From Rattus norvegicus (taxonomy: Eukaryota; Chordata; Mammalia; Rodentia; Muridae): a stretch of DNA of 64,000 nt. A program made the translations under genes and the position numbers. Positions 1-11,014 of the stretch are shown here, in pieces; position 1 is the first letter of the stretch, and the number at the start of each line of letters is the position of its first letter. The DNA is taken from assembly GCF_036323735.1 (NCBI RefSeq), contig NC_086032.1, positions 53,656,599 through 53,720,598 on the forward strand, written 5' to 3'. A model generated the notes under the pieces. That model had not been told where the DNA came from and did not search any database. It was given only the letters and a program-made list of their open reading frames with translations.

Positions 1-910
1 TGATTCTGATAGGTCTGCCTTTATATGTTACTTGACTTTTTTCCCTTACTGCTTTTAATATTCTTTCTTTATTTTGTGCGTTTGGTGTTTTGACTATTAT
101 GTGACGGGAGGTGTTTCTTTTCGGGTCCAATCTATTTGGAGTTCTGTAGGCTTCTTGTATGCCTATTGGTATCTCTTTTTTTAGGTTAGGGAAGTTTTCT
201 TCTATGATTTTGTTGAAGATATTTACTGGTCCTTTGAGCTGGGAGTATTCACTCTCTTCTATACCTATTATCCTTAGGTTTGATGTTCTCATTGAGTCCT
301 GGATTTCCTGTATGTGTTGGACCAGTAGCTTTTTCTGCTTTTCATTATCTTTGACAGTTGAGTCAATGATTTCTATGGAATCTTCTGCTCCTGAGATTCT
401 CTCTTCCATCTCCTGTATTCTGTTGGTGAAGCTTGTATCTACAGCTCCTTGTCTCTTCTTTTGGTTTTCTATATCCAGGATTGTTTCCATGTGTTCTTTC
501 TTGATTGGTTCTATTTCCATTTTTAATTCCTTCAACTATTTGATTGTGTTTTCCTGGAATTCTTTCACGGATTTTTGTGACTCCTCTCTATGTGCTTCTA
601 CTTGTTTATTTATGATTTCCTGGAATTCTTTCATGGATTTTTGTGACTCCTCTCTATAGGCTTCTACTTGTTTAATTATGTTTTCCTGGAATTCTTTCAG
701 GCATTTTTGTGATTCCTCTCTGTAGGCTTCTACTTGTTCTCTAAGGGAGTTCTTCACGTCTTTCTTGAAGTCCTCCAGCATCATGATCAAATATGATTTT
801 GAAACTAGATCTTGCTTTTCTGGTGTGTTTGGATATTCCATGTTTGTTTTGGTGGGAGAATTGGGCTCCGATGGTGCCATGTAGTCTTGGTTTCTGTTGC
901 TTGGGTTCCT
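1..910 (-). pseudogene. L1 ORF1 fragment, antisense, 5'-truncated, runs off left edge
   Basis: Read on the minus strand this matches the ORF1 gene of the two full-length L1 elements here, from about codon 5 to about two-thirds of the gene; the rest lies beyond position 1. Homology stops abruptly at 910, where the sequence becomes unrelated, so this is a 5' truncation inside ORF1. The frame opens with the disordered N-terminus (PSEPNSP), followed by 22-residue coiled-coil units and then the start of the RRM. A TAG stop at about 536-538 interrupts the coiled coil at the same codon as in the element at 1470-7934. Other residues match that copy rather than the one at 17339: KDNEKQ, MRTSNL, REKSQV. 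It is not expected to make a functional protein. Confidence 0.92.
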
Positions 911-1454
911 TCCTCCATGTGCACTTCTAGAGAGTGTGGTGCTTTTCTTGAGTTGACTTCTGATTTCTAATGCCTTGAAGGTATTCTTCTAGCCCCAGAG
1001 TCCTAAATATACACTATAAAAACAACCTCTCTCCTCCTACTTCTTTTGCCAAGAAATGATTAAACAAATGAGAAGATGCTCCCTACTTCACTTTCTAAAT
1101 ATTCTTCCTTTCAATGTGTCCAGACTTCACTCCTTTCTATTTTTATTTTGTTTCCTTATCCTTTTGTGCTTCTTGAGTAGCTACAAAGATGTGAGGGTGT
1201 TGATGTGCAAAGCATTTCATGAGTCTGTTGATCACAAATTATTTTAACTTCATTTATGTGAAACCTCCTGCTAGTTCAGAGGAGACTTCTGTGGGCATAT
1301 TGACAGAAGTACAGATTATATAAAATAGAGACTTACTGATAGACATTTACAATACCATTATTTATTTATTTATTATTAATAATTCAAATGATTTTTTGTA
1401 TATTGAAGTGCTCATTGAATCTCCAAGGAAAAGTAAAGGTGGAAAATCCCTCAT
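911..1454. other. Non-L1 spacer, nothing recognised
   Basis: AT-rich sequence between two L1 elements. It contains a short (TTTA)n run near 1357-1380. I see no gene or recognised repeat; the 63-codon frame at 1056-1247 has no supporting feature. Confidence 0.6.
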
Positions 1455-1469
1455 AAATATATTGATTTG
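1455..1469 (+). repeat. 5' target-site duplication of L1 copy A
   Basis: AAATATATTGATTTG here matches AAATTTATTGATTTG at 7935-7949 with one mismatch in 15. It lies directly before the L1 start, and its partner follows the A-rich tail. The first-strand nick would fall at CAT/AAAT, a relaxed form of the L1 endonuclease site. Confidence 0.85.
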
Positions 1470-2166
1470 GAGAGAGACCCCACCACCTGGTCAGGTGGGC
1501 ATTCCTGAGGCTCCAGAGTGGAAGAGTCCACCAACACTGCCCACCCCTGCCCACATCCCTGGCCCAAGAGGAAACTGTATAAGGCCTCTGGGTTCCCGTG
1601 GGGGAGGGAGGACCCAGGAGCGGCAGGACCACTGCCTATGAGACACCGCCAGAACCTGAAGGAAACAGACTGGATAAACAGTTCTCTGCACCCAAATCCC
1701 ATGGGAGGGAGAGCTAAACCCTCAGAGAGGCAGATATGCCTGGGAAACCAGAAGAGAAAGCACTCTGCACACACATCTCGGACGCCAGAGGAAAACACCA
1801 AACGCCATCTGGAACCCTTGTGCACTGAAGCTCCTGGAAACAGCAGCGCAGATCTTCCTGGTTGCTGCCGCCGCAGAGAGCTCGAGGGCAGCACCCCGCG
1901 AGCGAACTTGAGCCTCAGGACCACAGGTAAGACCAACTTTTCTGCTGCAAGTGACGTGTCTGGTGAACTCAATACACAGGCCCACAGGAACAGCTGAAGA
2001 CCTGTAGAGAGGAAAGACTACACGCCCGAAAGCAGAACACTCTGTCTCCGTAACAGGCTGAAAGAAAACAGGAAAACAGGTCTACAGCACTCCTGACACA
2101 CAGGCTTATAGAGCAGTCTAGCCACTGTCAGAAATAGCAGAACAAAGTAACACTACAGATAATCTG
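1470..2166 (+). promoter_or_regulatory. L1 5' UTR / internal promoter region, copy A
   Basis: About 700 bp, clearly richer in GC than its flanks, and collinear with 17339-18051 of copy B. In L1 elements this region holds the RNA polymerase II internal promoter. No individual factor sites are asserted here. A strong splice donor (CAG/GTAAGA) sits at 1926/1927. Confidence 0.8.
1924..1932 (+). promoter_or_regulatory. Canonical 5' splice-site sequence in L1 5' UTR
   Basis: CAG followed by GTAAGA matches the metazoan donor consensus. The same site is kept in copy B at 17812-17820. Use of the site is inferred, not shown. Confidence 0.5.
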
Positions 2167-3354
2167 ATGGTGAGAGGCAAGCGCAGGAACCCAAGCAACA
2201 GAATCCAAGACTACATGGAACCATCGGAGCCCAATTCTCCCACCAAAACAAACATGGAATATCCAAACACACCAGAAAAGCAAGATCTAGGTTCAAAATC
2301 ATATTTGATCACGATGCTGGAGGACTTCAAGAAAGACGTGAAGAACTCCCTTAGAGAACAAGTAGAAGCCTACAGAGAGGAATCACAAAAATGCCTGAAA
2401 GAATTTCAGGAAAACATAAATAAACAAGTAGAAGCCCATAGAGAGGAGTCACAAAAATCCATAAAAGAATTCCAGGAAATCATAAATAAACAAGTAGAAG
2501 CACATAGAGAGGAGTCACAAAAATCCGTGAAAGAATTCCAGGAAAACACAATCAAATAGTTGAAGGAATTAAAAATGGAAATAGAAGCAATCAAGAAAGA
2601 ACACATGGAAACAACCCTGGATATAGAAAACCAAAAGAAGAGACAAGGAGCTGTAGATACAAGCTTCACCAACAGAATACAGGAGATGGAAGAGAGAATC
2701 TCAGGAGCAGAAGATTCCATAGAAATCATTGACTCAACTGTCAAAGATAATGAAAAGCAGAAAAAGCTACTGGTCCAACACATACAGGAAATCCAGGACT
2801 CAATGAGAACATCAAACCTAAGGATAATAGGTATAGAAGAGAGTGAATACTCCCAGCTCAAAGGACCAGTAAATATCTTCAACAAAATCATAGAAGAAAA
2901 CTTCCCTAACCTAAAAAAAGAGATACCAATAGGCATACAAGAAGCCTACAGAACTCCAAATAGATTGGACCAGAAAAGAAACACCTCCCGTCACATAATA
3001 GTCAAAACACCAAACGCACAAAATAAAGAAAGAATATTAAAAGCAGTAAGGGAAAAAAGTCAAGTAACATATAAAGGCAGACCTATCAGAATCACACCAG
3101 ACTTTTCGCCAGAAACCATGAAGGCCAGAAGATCCTGGACTGATGTCATACAGACCCTAAGAGAACACAAATGCCAGCCCAGGTTACTGTATCCTGCAAA
3201 ACTCTCAATTAACATAGATGGAGAAACCAAGATATTCCATGACAAAACCAAATTTACACAATATCTTTCTACAAATCCAGCACTACAAAGGATAATAAAT
3301 GGTAAAGCCCAACATAAGGAGGCAAGCTATACCCTAGAAGAAGCAAGAAACTAA
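2167..3354 (+). pseudogene. L1 ORF1, interrupted by a TAG in the coiled coil
   Basis: This is the ORF1p gene, an RNA-binding trimeric chaperone of the L1 ribonucleoprotein. The start ATG at 2167 has the same context as the intact copy B (an RGKRRNPSNR-type N-terminus). Three 22-residue EAYREESQ/EAHREESQ units form the coiled coil. Codon 131 (2557-2559) is TAG where copy B reads CAA. Past the stop the frame stays open for 264 codons, through the RRM (NLRIIGIEES) and the C-terminal domain (RPIRITPDFSP, YPAKLSI), ending at TAA. Apart from that stop it is collinear with copy B but seven codons shorter, because it lacks one heptad. It would yield only a truncated coiled-coil peptide of 130 residues. 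Confidence 0.93.
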
Positions 3355-3413
3355 TCGTCTTGGCAACAAAACAAAGAGATGAAAAGCACACAAACATAAA
3401 CTCACATCCAAAT

Positions 3414-6400
3414 ATGAATATAACAGGAAGCAATAATCACTATTCCTTAATATCTCTCGACATCAATGTCCTCAACTCCCCCATAAAAAGACATAGATTA
3501 ACAAACTGGATACGCAACGAGGACCCTGCATTCTGCTGTCTACAGGAAACACACCTCAGAGACAAAGACAGACACTACCTCAGAGTGAAGGCTGGAAAAC
3601 AACTTTCCAAGCAAATGGTCAGAAGAAGCAAGCTGGAGTAGCCATTCTAATATCAGATAAAATCAATTTTCAACTAAAAATCATCAAAAAAGATAAGGAA
3701 GGACACTTCATATTCATCAAAGGAAAAATCCACCAAGATGAACTCTCAATCCTAAATATCTATGCCCCAAATACAAGGGCAGCTACATACGTAAAAGAAA
3801 CCTTACTAAAGCTCAAAACACACATTGCACCTCACACAATAATAGTAGGAGATTTCAGTACCCCACTCTCATCAATAGACAGATCATGGAAACAGAAATT
3901 AAACAGAGACTTAGACAACTAAGAGTAGTCATGAGCCAAATGGACTTAACGGATATTTTTAGAACATTCTATCCTAAAGCAAAAGGATATACCTTCTTCT
4001 CAGCTCCTCATGGTACTTTTTCCAAAATTGACCATATAATTGGTCAGAAAACGGGCCTCTACAGGAACAGAAAGATAGAAATAATCCCATGCGTGCTATC
4101 GGACCACCATGGCCTAAAACTGGTCTTTAATAACAATAAGGGAAGAATGCCCACATACACGTGGAAATTGAACAATGCTCTACTCAATGATAACCTGGTC
4201 AAGGAAGAAATAAAGAAAGAAATTAAAGACTTTTTAGAATTTAATGAAAATGAAGGTACAACATACCGAAACTTATGGGACACAATGAAAGCTGTGCTAA
4301 GAGGAAAATTCATAGCGCTGAGTGCCTGCAGAAAGAAACAGGAAAGAGCATATGTCAGCAGCTTGACAGCACACCTAAAAGCTCTAGGACAAAAAGAAGC
4401 AAATACACCCAGGAGGAGTAGAAGGCAGGAAATAATCAAACTCAGAGCTGAAATCAACCAAGTAGAAACAAAAAGGACCATAGAAAGAATCAACAGAACC
4501 AAAAGTTGGTTCTTTGAGAAAATCAACAAGATAGATAAACCCTTAGCCAGACTAACCAGAGGACACAGAGAGTGTATCCAAATTAATAAAATCAGAAATG
4601 AAAAGGGAGACATAACTACAGATTCAGAGGAAATTCAAAAAATCATCAGATCTTACTATAAAAGCCTATATTCAACAAAACTTGAAAATCGGCAGGAAAT
4701 GGACAATTTCCTAGACAGATACCAGGTACTGAAGTTAAATCAGGAACAGATAAACCAGTTAAACAACCCCATAACTCCTAAGGACATAGAAGCAGTCATT
4801 AAAGGTCTCCCAACCAAAAAGAGCCCAGGTCCAGACGGGTTTTGTGCAGAATTCTATCAGACTTTCATAGAAGAGCTCATACCAATATTATCTAAACTAT
4901 TCCACAAAATTGAAACAGATGGAGCACTACCGAATTCCTTGTATGAAGCCACAAATACTCTTATACCTAAACCACAGAAAAACTCAACAAAGAAAGAGAA
5001 CTTCAGACCAATTTCCCTTATGAATATCGACACAAAAATACTCAATAAAATTCTGGCAAACCGAATCCAAGAGCACATCAAAACAATCATCCACCATGAT
5101 CAAGTAGGCTTCATCCCAGGCATGCAGGGATGGTTTAACATACGGAAAACCATTAAAGTGATCCATTATATAAACAAACTGAAAGAACAAAACCACATGA
5201 TCATTTCATTAGATGCTGAGAAAGCATTTGACAAAATTCAACACCCCTTCATGATAAAAGTCCTGGAAAGAATAGGAATTCAAGGCACATAGGTAAACAT
5301 AGTAAAAGCCATATACAGCAAACCAGTTGCTAACATTAAACTAAATGGAGAGAAACTTGAAGCAATCCCACTAAAATCAGGGACTAGACAAGGCTGACCA
5401 CTCTCTCCCTACTTTTTCAATATAGTTCTTGAAGTTCTAGTCAGAGCAATCAGACAACAAAGGAGGTCGAGGGGATACAGATCGGAAAAGAAGAATTCAA
5501 AATATCACTATTTGCAGATGATATGATAGTATATTTAAGTGATCCCAAAAGTTACACCAGAGAACTACTAAAGCTTTTAAACAACTTCAGCAAAGTGTCT
5601 GGGTATAAAATTAACTCAAATAAATCAGTAGCCTTCCTCTACACAAAAGAGAAACAAGCCGAGAAAGAAATTAGGGAAACAACACCCTTCATAATAGACC
5701 CAAATAATATAAAGTACCTCGGTGTGACTTTAACCAAGCAAGTAAAAGATCTGTACAATAAGAACTTCAAGACACTGAAGAAAAAATTGAAGAAGACCTC
5801 AGAAGATGGAAAGATCTCCCATGCTCATGGATTGGCAGGATTAATATAGTAAAAATGGCCATTTTACCAAAAGCAATCTACAGATTCAATGCAATCCCCA
5901 TCAAAATACCAATCCAATTCTTCAAAGAGTTAGACAGAACAATTTGCAAATTCTTCTGGAATAACAAAAAACCCAGGATAGCTAAAACTCTCCTCAACAA
6001 TAAAGGACTTCAGGGGGAATCACTATCCCTGAACTCAAGCAATATTACAGAGCAATAGTGATAAAAACTGCATGGTATTGGTACAAAGATAGACAGATAG
6101 ACCAATGGAATAGAATTGAAGACCCAGAAATGAACCCACACACCTATGGTCACTTGTTTTTTGACAAAGGAGCCAAAACCATCCAATGGAAAAAAGATAG
6201 CATTTTCAGCAAATGGTGCTGGTTCAACTGGAGGGCAACATGTAGAAGAATGCAGATCGATCCATGCTTATCACCCTGTACAAAGCTTAAGTCCAAGTGG
6301 ATCAAGGACTTCCACATCAAACCAGACACACTCAAACTAATAGAAGAAAAACTAGGGAAGCATCTGGAACACATGGGCACTGGAAAAAATTTCCTGAACA

Positions 6401-7235
6401 AAACACCAATGGCTTATGCTCTAAGATCAAGAATCAACAAATGGGATCTCATAAAACTGCAAAGCTTCTGTAAGGCAAAGGACACTGTGGTTAGGACAAA
6501 ACGGCAACAAACAGATTGGGAAAAGATCTTTACCAATCCTACAACAGATAGAGGCCTTATATCCAAAATATACAAAGAACTCAAGAAGTTAGACCGCAGG
6601 GAGACAAATAACCCTATTAAAAATGGGGTTCAGAGCTAAACAAAGAATTCACAGCTGAGGAATGCCGAATGGCTGAGAAACACCTAAAGAAATGTTCAAC
6701 ATCTTTAGTCATAAGGGAAATGCAAATCAAAACAACCCTGAGATTTCACCTCACACCAGTGAGAATGGCTAAGATCAAAAACTCAGGTGACAGCAGATGC
6801 TGGCGAGGATGCGGAGAAAGAGGAACTCTCCTCCATTGTTGGTGGGATTGCAGACTGGTACAACCATTCTGGAAATCAGTCTGGAGGTTCCTCAGAAAAT
6901 TGGACATTGAACTGCCTGAGGATCCAGCTATACCTCTCTTGGGCATATATCCAAAAGATGCCCCAACATATAAAAAAGACACATGCTCCACTATGTTCAT
7001 CGCAGCCTTATTTATAATAGCCAGAAGCTGGAAAGAACCCAGATGCCCTTCAACAGAGGAATGGATACAGAAAATATGGTACATCTACACAATGGAATAT
7101 TACTCAGCTATCAAAAACAACGACTTCATGAAATTCGTAGGCAAATGGTTGGAACTGGAAAATATCATTCTGAGTGAGCTAACCCAATCACAGAAAGACA
7201 TACATGGTATGCATTCATTGATAAGTGGCTATTAG
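3414..7235 (+). pseudogene. L1 ORF2 (endonuclease / reverse transcriptase), multiply broken
   Basis: ORF2p of L1 nicks DNA and copies its RNA by target-primed reverse transcription. The ATG at 3414 follows ORF1 by 59 bp; the original reading frame would be about 1274 codons. Recognisable parts are the EN domain with QETHL and SDHHGLK, the RT with SLDAEKAFDK and FADD (5511-5522), and the C-terminal cysteine motif (CGERGTLLHCWWDC). Lesions against copy B are: one base lost near 3588; frame change and stop near 3920; TAG at 5290; TGA at 5395; single-base losses near 5460, 5785 and 6004; and a short A-run at 6619-6623. The first catalytic EN Asn (LNING in copy B) reads LDINV here. It is non-functional. 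Confidence 0.95.
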
Positions 7236-7934
7236 CCCAAATGCTTGAATTACCCTAGATGCCTAGAACAAATGAAACTCAAGACGGATGATCAAAATGT
7301 GAATGTTTCATGCCTTCTTTAAAAGGGGAACAAGAATACCCTTGGCAGGGAAGAGAGAGGCAAAGATTAAAACAGAGACTGAAGTAACACCCACATGTGG
7401 CCCATACATATACAGCCACCCAATTAGACAAGATGGATGAAGCAAAGAAGTGCAGACCGACAGGAGCCGGACGTAGATCGCTCCTGAGAGACACATCTAG
7501 AATACAGCAAATACAGAGGCGAATGCCAGCAGCAAACCACTGAACTGAGAATAGAACCCCCGTTGAAGGAATCAGAGAAAGAACTGGAAGAGCTTGAAGG
7601 GGCTCGAGACCCCATATGTACAACAATGCCAAGCAACCAGAGCTTCCAGGGACTAAGCCACTACCTAAAGACTATACATGGACTGACCCTGGACTCTGAC
7701 CCCATAGGTAGCAATGAATATCCTAGTAAGAGCACCAGTGGAAGGGGAAGCCCTGGGTCCTGCTAAGACTGAACCCCCAGTGAACTAGGCTGTTGGGGGG
7801 AGGGCGGCAATGGGGGGAGGGTTGGCAGGGGAATACCCATAAGGAAGGGGAGGGGGGAGGGGGATGTTTGCCCGGAAACCGGGAAAGGGAATAACACTCG
7901 AAATGTTTATAAGAAATACTCAAGTTAATAAAAA
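7236..7934 (+). other. L1 3' UTR, copy A
   Basis: About 700 bp from the ORF2 stop to the A-rich tail, closely matching 23114-23824, 34458-35093 (antisense) and 63779-64000. It contains an open frame of 92 codons without ATG (7488-7766) and then a polypurine G-tract. AATAAA at about 7927 overlaps the tail. Confidence 0.88.
7794..7864 (+). repeat. G-rich polypurine tract of L1 3' UTR (G-quadruplex type)
   Basis: Many runs of three to six G separated by short A-containing spacers. A comparable tract occurs in copy B (23688-23757) and, as C-runs on the + strand, in the antisense copy (34549-34619). Such tracts are a known conserved feature of L1 3' UTRs and could fold as G-quadruplexes in the RNA. 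Confidence 0.75.
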
Positions 7935-7949
7935 AAATTTATTGATTTG
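7935..7949 (+). repeat. 3' target-site duplication of L1 copy A
   Basis: Partner of 1455-1469 with one mismatch in 15. It follows the A tail, so the tail/TSD boundary is uncertain by a few A residues. Confidence 0.85.
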
Positions 7950-8669
7950 ATCATGAGTCAGAGGTTTAACTGTCAAGTATTACCATCATAAATTCTATCT
8001 TCTATTAAACATGAGATAGTAGAAAGCAATAGATGACAAAGACAATTTTTTCTAGGAGTTTAGTTTAACTAAAAGTTAACAAATTTTTTTAATGAAAGTA
8101 GAAACTATTTTTCCTCTATCCGCTGTGGCTTTTACAATCATTCCAACACCTCCTCCTCCTCAAGATTCCCTAGGCTATGATGGGAGGGATTTGACAGAGA
8201 CCTCCCATTTTTACTCTAACTCAGTGTGCCATATGTTTTTCTCGCCATAGCCTGTAGAGTATATTCTCACACATAAGGCTTGAGCATCAGGGTGAAGATT
8301 TCATGTAGGTACCAACTTGACTTCTTCATGTTTAATTAGTTATTGTGGGTGTTTTCCTCATCAATAGGGTCAAACTATCAGTTTGCACAGAGCAAAACTT
8401 TTCCTTAGCAATATCCTGGCTTGTTTGGTTGTTTCCATAGGACACACTTGGTCCACAATTCAAATGAATGTAACCCAATCCTGCCACTTTAAGTTTTGAC
8501 TAGTTAACAAGAGATGGACAGGTGAAATTTGATATCTCACTCTGATAGGAGTCGTCATTAGGATCACCTTCAGAGATTCCCCTGAACAAGGTTTTTATAC
8601 TATCACTCATAAATACTTCCCAATTCTAGCCGTGTCTCCCACACTATTTTTTACATCATTTTTCTTGTT
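7950..8669. other. No gene or assigned repeat
   Basis: AT-rich, with no long frame and no repeat I can name. It ends in a T-rich run at about 8663-8682 that leads into antisense L1. Confidence 0.55.
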
Positions 8670-10020
8670 TTTTTTTATTTTTTATGTATTTTGGATTTTA
8701 GTCTTCTGTTGATGTGGAGTTGGGAAAAATCGTTTCCCACTTTGCTGCTACTTTATCTGATTGAACATGTTCTTTGCTGTACAGAATTTTTGAGTTTCAT
8801 GAGATACCCTTTATTAATTGATTATTTAGTGCCTGCACTATCACCATTCTGTTCAAAAAGTCATCTTCTATGCCAATACATTCAAGGATATTCCCCACTT
8901 TTTATGTATCAGACTCGTATTTCTAGTTTTATGTTGAAGTCTTTGATTCATTTGGACTTAAATTTTATGCATGTTGATAGATAGGAATCCATTTGTATTG
9001 TTCTACATAAAGACATCGAGACAGATTGCCCTATATGTAGAAGAAGGTTTCTTTTAAATATTGCATATTTCTGGCTTCTTTGACAAAACTCAGGTGTTCT
9101 TAGGTGTGTTTGGATTTACTTCAGGGTCTACAATTCTATCCCACTTATCAATGTGTGTATTTCTATACAAATGTCGTGTGGCTTTATTAGGACAGTTTGA
9201 AGTCAGGGATACTGATACCTCCAGAAGTTCTTTTATTGTTCAGGATTTTACTAGCTATCCAAGGATTTTTAGTTTTCCACGTGAAGTTGAGCATTTTTCT
9301 TTCAAATTCAGTGTTGTGTTGCAGTTTTGATGGAGATTCCTGTGATTTTGCTTTTGAAAAGACTGATTCATGAACACTAGTATGAACATGGGAGATATTT
9401 CTATCTTCTAATATCTTCAGGTTCCTTCTTCAAAGCTTGGATTTTTTTTCCTACAGGACTTTAACTTGTTTGGTTAGAGTTAACTCAAGGTATTTTATAA
9501 TATCTATGGCTATTGTAATGGATGTTTTATTCCTGATTTCTCTCTCAGTCCCTTTATCATTATCATTCACTTGTATATAAGACGGCTACTGATTTTTTTT
9601 TTTTTTAGTTAGCCTTGTATTCAGTCAGCCAATATGTTTATTTGCTATGGAAGTTTCCTGTTGGAATTTTAGGTTCTCATATGTATTATGTTATATTATC
9701 TGTAATAATAATACTTTGTGATTTGTATTCTCTTGATCTTCCTCAGTTTGCTTGTTGGGCTAGTTAAAACTTCAAGTTCTATATTTAATAGATATGGAGC
9801 AAGTGGGCAATCTGGTCTTTTCCCAAGTTTAGTGGAATTGCTTTGTGTTTCTTTCCATTTAATTGGGTTTTGGTATAAGATCACTGTACATTGTCTTCAA
9901 AATAATTAAGTATGTCCCTTGTATCCCTATACTCTCCAGAACTTTTATCATGAAGGGATATTCAATTTTGTTCCAGGCCTTTTCTGGATCTAACATTCTG
10001 TATCAAGTGTTTTTATTTTT
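8670..10020 (-). mobile_element. Old L1 ORF2 fragment (RT to C-terminal region), antisense
   Basis: On the minus strand this follows ORF2 from the RT motif-A region (near 10000, in the HPFMIKVLE neighbourhood at about 9950) past the YRAI.K.WYW region to just before the TDRGLISKIY region (about 8690). Identity to copies A and B is visibly lower, with many stops and indels, so this is an older L1 lineage. The 3' part of the element is missing at the left. It probably continues at 11015-11310 after an interruption. Confidence 0.8.
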
Positions 10021-11010
10021 GCTTTTCTTTTTTTTTTAGTTACATTTGTGATTTTTCTACTTTATTGGTTATTTATTTACATTTCAAATGTTATTCGCCT
10101 TCCAGTTTCCCCCCTTATCCTCTCCTCCTTCCCCCTCGCTTCTATGATGGTGCTCCTCCCCTACAAATCCACCCTCTCTGACCTCAACCAAACATTCCCC
10201 TAAGCTGAGTCATCAAGAGTCCACAGGACCAGGTGGCTCCTCTCCCACTGATACCAGATAAGGTAAATCCTCTACTACATGTGCAGCTGGGGCCATTGGT
10301 CCTTTCATGTGTATACTTTGGTTGGTGGTTTAGTCCTTGGGGACTTGGGAGAGGGGCTGGTGTCTGGCTAGTTGACATTGTTCTTCTTCTTGTGGGATTG
10401 CTCATTCTTTTAGCTCATTCAGTCCTTCCCCTAACTCCTCCACTGGGGTCCATGGCACTTAGTCAAATGGTTGACTGCTAGCAACCTTATCAGTATTGGT
10501 CAGGCTCTGGCACAGTCTCTCAGGGGACAGCTATACCAGGCTCTTGTCAGCAAGTACTTCTTGACATCAACAATAGTATCTGAGTTTGGTGTCTGCAGAT
10601 TTGGATGGATCCCAGGTGGCACAGTTCCTGGATGGCCTTTCTTTCAGCCTCTACTCTTTGCCCCTGCATTTCCTTTTGATAGGTCAATTCTGAATTAATA
10701 ATTTTGAGGTGGGTAGAAGCTCCCATTCCTCAACTGGGAGCTGTGCCTATCCACTGGATATGGTTATACGTGTTCTCTCTCCTCTTTGTTCAGTATTTTG
10801 GCTAATATCACCCCTTTTGCATCCTGGAAACCTCTTGGTTCCGTGGTATCAGTGACTCTCTAGTTGCTACCCCCTGTTCCTCATTCTCTAGTGCTACATA
10901 CTTCTGTTCAATTTCCTGCCCCTCTGTCCTTCTCCCCAGTCTCCTCCCATACCTGATCCTGCCCCGTTTCCTTCTTCTCTTCTCTCACTCCCAGATCCCT
11001 TCCTTTTATG
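10021..11010 (-). mobile_element. L1 3'-UTR fragment nested in older antisense L1
   Basis: It begins at the left with a T-run and the TTATTTACATTTCAAATG-type 3' terminus, and continues through 3'-UTR sequence shared with 31195-32115 and 41340-42300 (all antisense). Both flanks are parts of the same antisense RT region, which indicates a 5'-truncated L1 landing in an older L1. I could not define a clean TSD; some host sequence may be missing at the right junction. Confidence 0.72.
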
Positions 11011-11014
11011 TATT

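Larger units (their letters stand above)
1470..7934 (+). mobile_element. Full-length rat-type LINE-1, copy A (inactive)
   Basis: The order is a GC-richer 5' UTR (1470-2166), ORF1 (2167-3354), a 59-bp spacer, ORF2 (3414-7235), and a 3' UTR with a G-rich tract (to about 7920), ending in AATAAAAAAAA. It is about 6.46 kb and bounded by a 15-bp TSD. Compared with copy B at 17339 it starts about 23 bp later, so the extreme 5' end is missing. ORF1 has one in-frame TAG. ORF2 carries at least seven frameshifts or stops, so the element cannot move by itself. The decay is far heavier than in copy B, which suggests an older insertion. Confidence 0.95.

Noticed and set aside
159..659. Antisense frames of 166-195 codons over ORF1 (also 2406-2936, 18255-18842)
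   Set aside because: They mirror the K/E/Q-rich coiled coil, whose antisense gives F/S/L codons and few stops. There is no independent signal for a gene.
536..880. 114-codon frame on the minus strand as a small gene
   Set aside because: It is only the N-terminal part of a broken L1 ORF1, ending at the shared TAG.
6619..6623. Programmed -1 frameshift at the ORF2 A-run
   Set aside because: ATT AAA AAT G does not fit the X XXY YYZ slippery pattern, and I see no clear downstream pseudoknot. Kept only as an open question in the findings.
7563..7766. 67-codon frame conserved in four L1 3' UTRs (also 23457-23660, 34646-34849 antisense, 63797-64000)
   Set aside because: The apparent start is TTG, and no ATG exists in the 92-codon open stretch of copy A. 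Conservation reflects recent common descent of the 3' UTR, not coding selection.
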